This document shows, piece after piece, positions 62,232-64,000 of a stretch of DNA of 64,000 nucleotides. Location: the NCBI GenBank assembly GCA_902575095.1, contig CACGPY010000002.1, positions 27,557 through 91,556 on the forward strand. Reading direction: 5' to 3'. The position numbers and the translations under genes are program-made. The notes below the pieces were generated by a model. The model was not told the origin of the DNA. It saw only the letters and a program-made list of their open reading frames with translations, and ran no database searches. Position 1 is the stretch's first letter, and each line of letters opens with the position of its first letter. The DNA comes from an uncultured Pelagibacteraceae bacterium (lineage in GTDB: Bacteria; Pseudomonadota; Alphaproteobacteria; Pelagibacterales; Pelagibacteraceae).

Positions 62232-63521
62232 ATGAAAGAAAAAATTTTTATTAATGCAAGAATTATAGATCCATCACAAAATATGGATGAGAAAGGTTCT
62301 TTACTAATAAATGAAAAAGGGAAAGTAAAAGCTATAGGAAAAAATGTAAAAAAAACTGACGCTAATAAAGATGCTGAGGTAATTGATTTAAAAGGCAATG
62401 TTTTAATTCCAGGGTTAGTAGACATGAAAGCTTTTGTAGGTGAGCCAGGATATGAATATAAGGAAAACTTTAGAACTCTTAGCCAAGCTGCTTTAGCTGG
62501 CGGGGTTACATCTATAGTAACCATGCCTAATACAAAACCCATTATCGATAACGTTTCAATGGTTGATTTCATTATTAGAAGAGGAAGAGACAAAGCCAAC
62601 GTTAACCTTTTTCCTTGTGCTTCAATAACCAAACAATGCGAAGGTAAATTAATGACTGAGTTTGGTTTACTCTCTGGGAGAGGAATAATTGGCTTTAGCG
62701 ATGTAAATAAAACTATTCAAAATACAGAGCTAATGTCTAGGATAATGGATTATGCATCTGATATTGGGGTTTTAATAATGCAACATGCGGAGGACTATGA
62801 GCTATCAAAAAACGCTTGTATCAACGATGGGGAGATAGCTACAAGACTGGGACTACAAGGAGTATCAGCTCTAGCTGAAAAAATAATAATCGAAAGAGAC
62901 TTAAGTTTACTTAGTGAATATCCTTGTAGATACCATATTAATCAGATTTCATCTAAACAATCATTAGATGTTATTAGAAAAAATAAAAATAATGGAAAAA
63001 AATTTAGCGTAGGTGTTTCAATAAATAATTTATCCTTAAATGAGAATGATATTGGTGAATTTAAAACCTTTTTAAAATTATCTCCTCCTCTTAGACTTGA
63101 AGACGATAGATTGTCACTTGTACAAGGTATCAAGGATGGGTTAATAGATGTAATTGTTTCAGATCATTTGCCAGAAGATGAAGAAAGTAAAAGATTGCCA
63201 TTTGCACAAGCAGCTACAGGCGCTATTGGTGTAGAGACCCTTCTGCCTCTTTCTTTAGAAATGTATCATAATGAATCTCTTACTTTAAATAAAATAGTAG
63301 AAACCTTAACCATTAACCCTGCCAAAATATTAAATATTAAAAAAGGGACTTTGGCAAAAGGATCAGACGGAGATATTTGTATATTTGATTTAGATGCTCC
63401 ATGGAAAGTAGATGCAGATAAACTGAAATCAAAATCAAAAAATACGGCAATAGAAAATAGAAATCTTCAAGGAAAGATTTTAATGACTTATCTAAACGGT
63501 GAACTAGTCTACTCAAACTAA
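62232..63521 (+). CDS. Non-catalytic dihydroorotase-like protein (PyrC'/PyrX), partner of PyrB
   Basis: 429 aa amidohydrolase fold. The metal-binding H-x-H of real dihydroorotase is replaced: GLVDMKAFVGEPG has Lys66 and Phe68 where His should be, and Gly70 for the substrate Arg. The rest is retained (GGVTSIVTMPNTKPIIDNVS, SDHLPEDEESKRLPFAQAATGAIGVETLLPL). Pseudomonas and many other bacteria keep such an inactive PyrC' to hold PyrB in a dodecamer. The gene abuts pyrB with no gap. A functional pyrC must be elsewhere. Confidence 0.9.
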   Translation: MKEKIFINARIIDPSQNMDEKGSLLINEKGKVKAIGKNVKKTDANKDAEVIDLKGNVLIPGLVDMKAFVGEPGYEYKENFRTLSQAALAGGVTSIVTMPNTKPIIDNVSMVDFIIRRGRDKANVNLFPCASITKQCEGKLMTEFGLLSGRGIIGFSDVNKTIQNTELMSRIMDYASDIGVLIMQHAEDYELSKNACINDGEIATRLGLQGVSALAEKIIIERDLSLLSEYPCRYHINQISSKQSLDVIRKNKNNGKKFSVGVSINNLSLNENDIGEFKTFLKLSPPLRLEDDRLSLVQGIKDGLIDVIVSDHLPEDEESKRLPFAQAATGAIGVETLLPLSLEMYHNESLTLNKIVETLTINPAKILNIKKGTLAKGSDGDICIFDLDAPWKVDADKLKSKSKNTAIENRNLQGKILMTYLNGELVYSN

Positions 63522-64000
63522 TGGATATAAATTTAATAATAGTTGCAGTTTATTCTTACTTTTTAGGATCTATTCCTTTTGGATTAGTTTTAACAAAAAT
63601 TTTTTTAAAAAAAGATATTAGAGAAATAGGATCAGGAAATATTGGAACCACAAACGTTTTAAGAACTGGAAAAAAATCTCTAGCAGTTGCAACCCTTATG
63701 CTTGACTTGTTAAAAGGATATTTTTCTTTAGTCATAACATTTATTTATTTTGAAAATCTAATTTCATATTCTGCTTTAATTTGTTTCATCGGCCATATTT
63801 TTCCCATTTGGTTAAAATTTAAAGGAGGTAAAGGAGTAGCGACTTACTTGGGTGTTATATTGGCACTTTCATATAAATTTTTTCTAATTTTCGGAATTAC
63901 TTGGCTTGTTTTATCTTTTTTATTTAGATACGCATCAATATCTTCAATTATTTCGTCTTTAATTGTTTTTGTTTATTCATATTTTTTTATTAATGATTTC
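63521..64000 (+). CDS. plsY: Glycerol-3-phosphate acyltransferase PlsY (3' truncated by window)
   Basis: 160 residues visible; missing from the ORF track because the end is outside. Start ATG shares a base with the pyrC' stop (TAATG). AVYSYFLGSIPFGLVLTKIF, GSGNIGTTNVLRTGKKSLA (PlsY motif 1), GHIFPIWLKFKGGKGVATYLG (motif 2) and several hydrophobic helices are diagnostic. It uses the acyl-phosphate made by PlsX (27412-28431). The 3' end, including motif 3, is outside. Confidence 0.95.
   Translation, partial: MDINLIIVAVYSYFLGSIPFGLVLTKIFLKKDIREIGSGNIGTTNVLRTGKKSLAVATLMLDLLKGYFSLVITFIYFENLISYSALICFIGHIFPIWLKFKGGKGVATYLGVILALSYKFFLIFGITWLVLSFLFRYASISSIISSLIVFVYSYFFINDF

Noticed and set aside
62042-62632. 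196-aa minus-strand ORF across the pyrB/pyrC' junction
   Set aside because: Antisense to two well-supported genes; no recognisable domain or upstream signals.
1-64000. CRISPR arrays, insertion sequences, rRNA
   Set aside because: No regularly spaced repeats, no transposase and no rRNA-like sequence were seen; the many A/T tracts are base composition.

Overview
The window is AT-rich, almost fully coding DNA. Genes overlap by 1-29 bases or sit a few bases apart, no gap exceeds about 130 bases without a gene or RNA, and lysine, asparagine and isoleucine are heavily used. This style, the alphaproteobacterial gene orders (recO-rnc-lepB-acpS-pdxJ-pyrE-spoT, smpB-dapA/slt, ribD-ribE-ribBA-ribH-nusB, plsX-ihfA-merR) and a TPP-riboswitch-controlled SSS transporter (thiV) point to a SAR11 (Pelagibacterales) marine bacterium. 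That assignment is inferred from content, since no rRNA is present.

Region 1 (1-5.96 kb) looks accessory. It holds the C-terminal half of a tyrosine recombinase, two methyltransferases, a GT9 glycosyltransferase, GDP-mannose 4,6-dehydratase, a two-domain glycosyltransferase and a GIY-YIG protein, which together suggest surface polysaccharide synthesis. Region 2 (5.97-18.57 kb) is a carbon-uptake block. It has iolD, iolE and iolG homologues, a second Gfo/Idh dehydrogenase, a three-part sugar/polyol ABC importer with a ROK kinase, an aldehyde dehydrogenase paired with a pyruvate-type aldolase, and a 2-hydroxyacid dehydrogenase. The first three steps of inositol catabolism are present, but iolB, iolC, iolJ and iolA are not in the window. 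tRNA-Glu(UUC) closes this block with its 3' end facing it, so regions 1 and 2 could be one island.

Region 3 (18.6-48.8 kb) is core metabolism. It runs recJ, glpX, hom, argC, rpsI-rplM, ctaA, chorismate mutase, rpmG, merR-ihfA-plsX-rpmF, a bc1 chaperone, bamE, H+-pumping pyrophosphatase, the riboflavin operon with nusB and nrdR, glyA-rpiB, a possible 2OG-Fe(II) oxygenase, hemB, recO-rnc-lepB-acpS-pdxJ-pyrE-spoT-folK-smpB-dapA, and slt. Region 4 (48.8-64 kb) has tRNA-Ser(GCU), rarD, thiV with its riboswitch, SOS-type umuDC with a recognisable LexA box, an amino-acid ABC transporter pair lacking an ATPase, a MATE exporter, trhO, an O-methyltransferase, gatCAB, ruvX, pyrB with a non-catalytic dihydroorotase-like partner, and a truncated plsY.

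The most informative regulatory DNA is the umuDC-thiV stretch. A TTGACT-18-TATAAA promoter with an abutting GTTC-N7-GTTC box drives umuDC. A second TTGACT-18-TATAAA promoter lies in the last codons of umuC and starts transcription almost at the TPP aptamer, whose 3' strand carries the thiV ribosome binding site. The only clear intrinsic terminator lies inside the ABC operon, between the binding-protein and permease genes. Part of the DNA reading is by eye: promoters are motif matches only, and substrates of transporters and glycosyltransferases are not determined.
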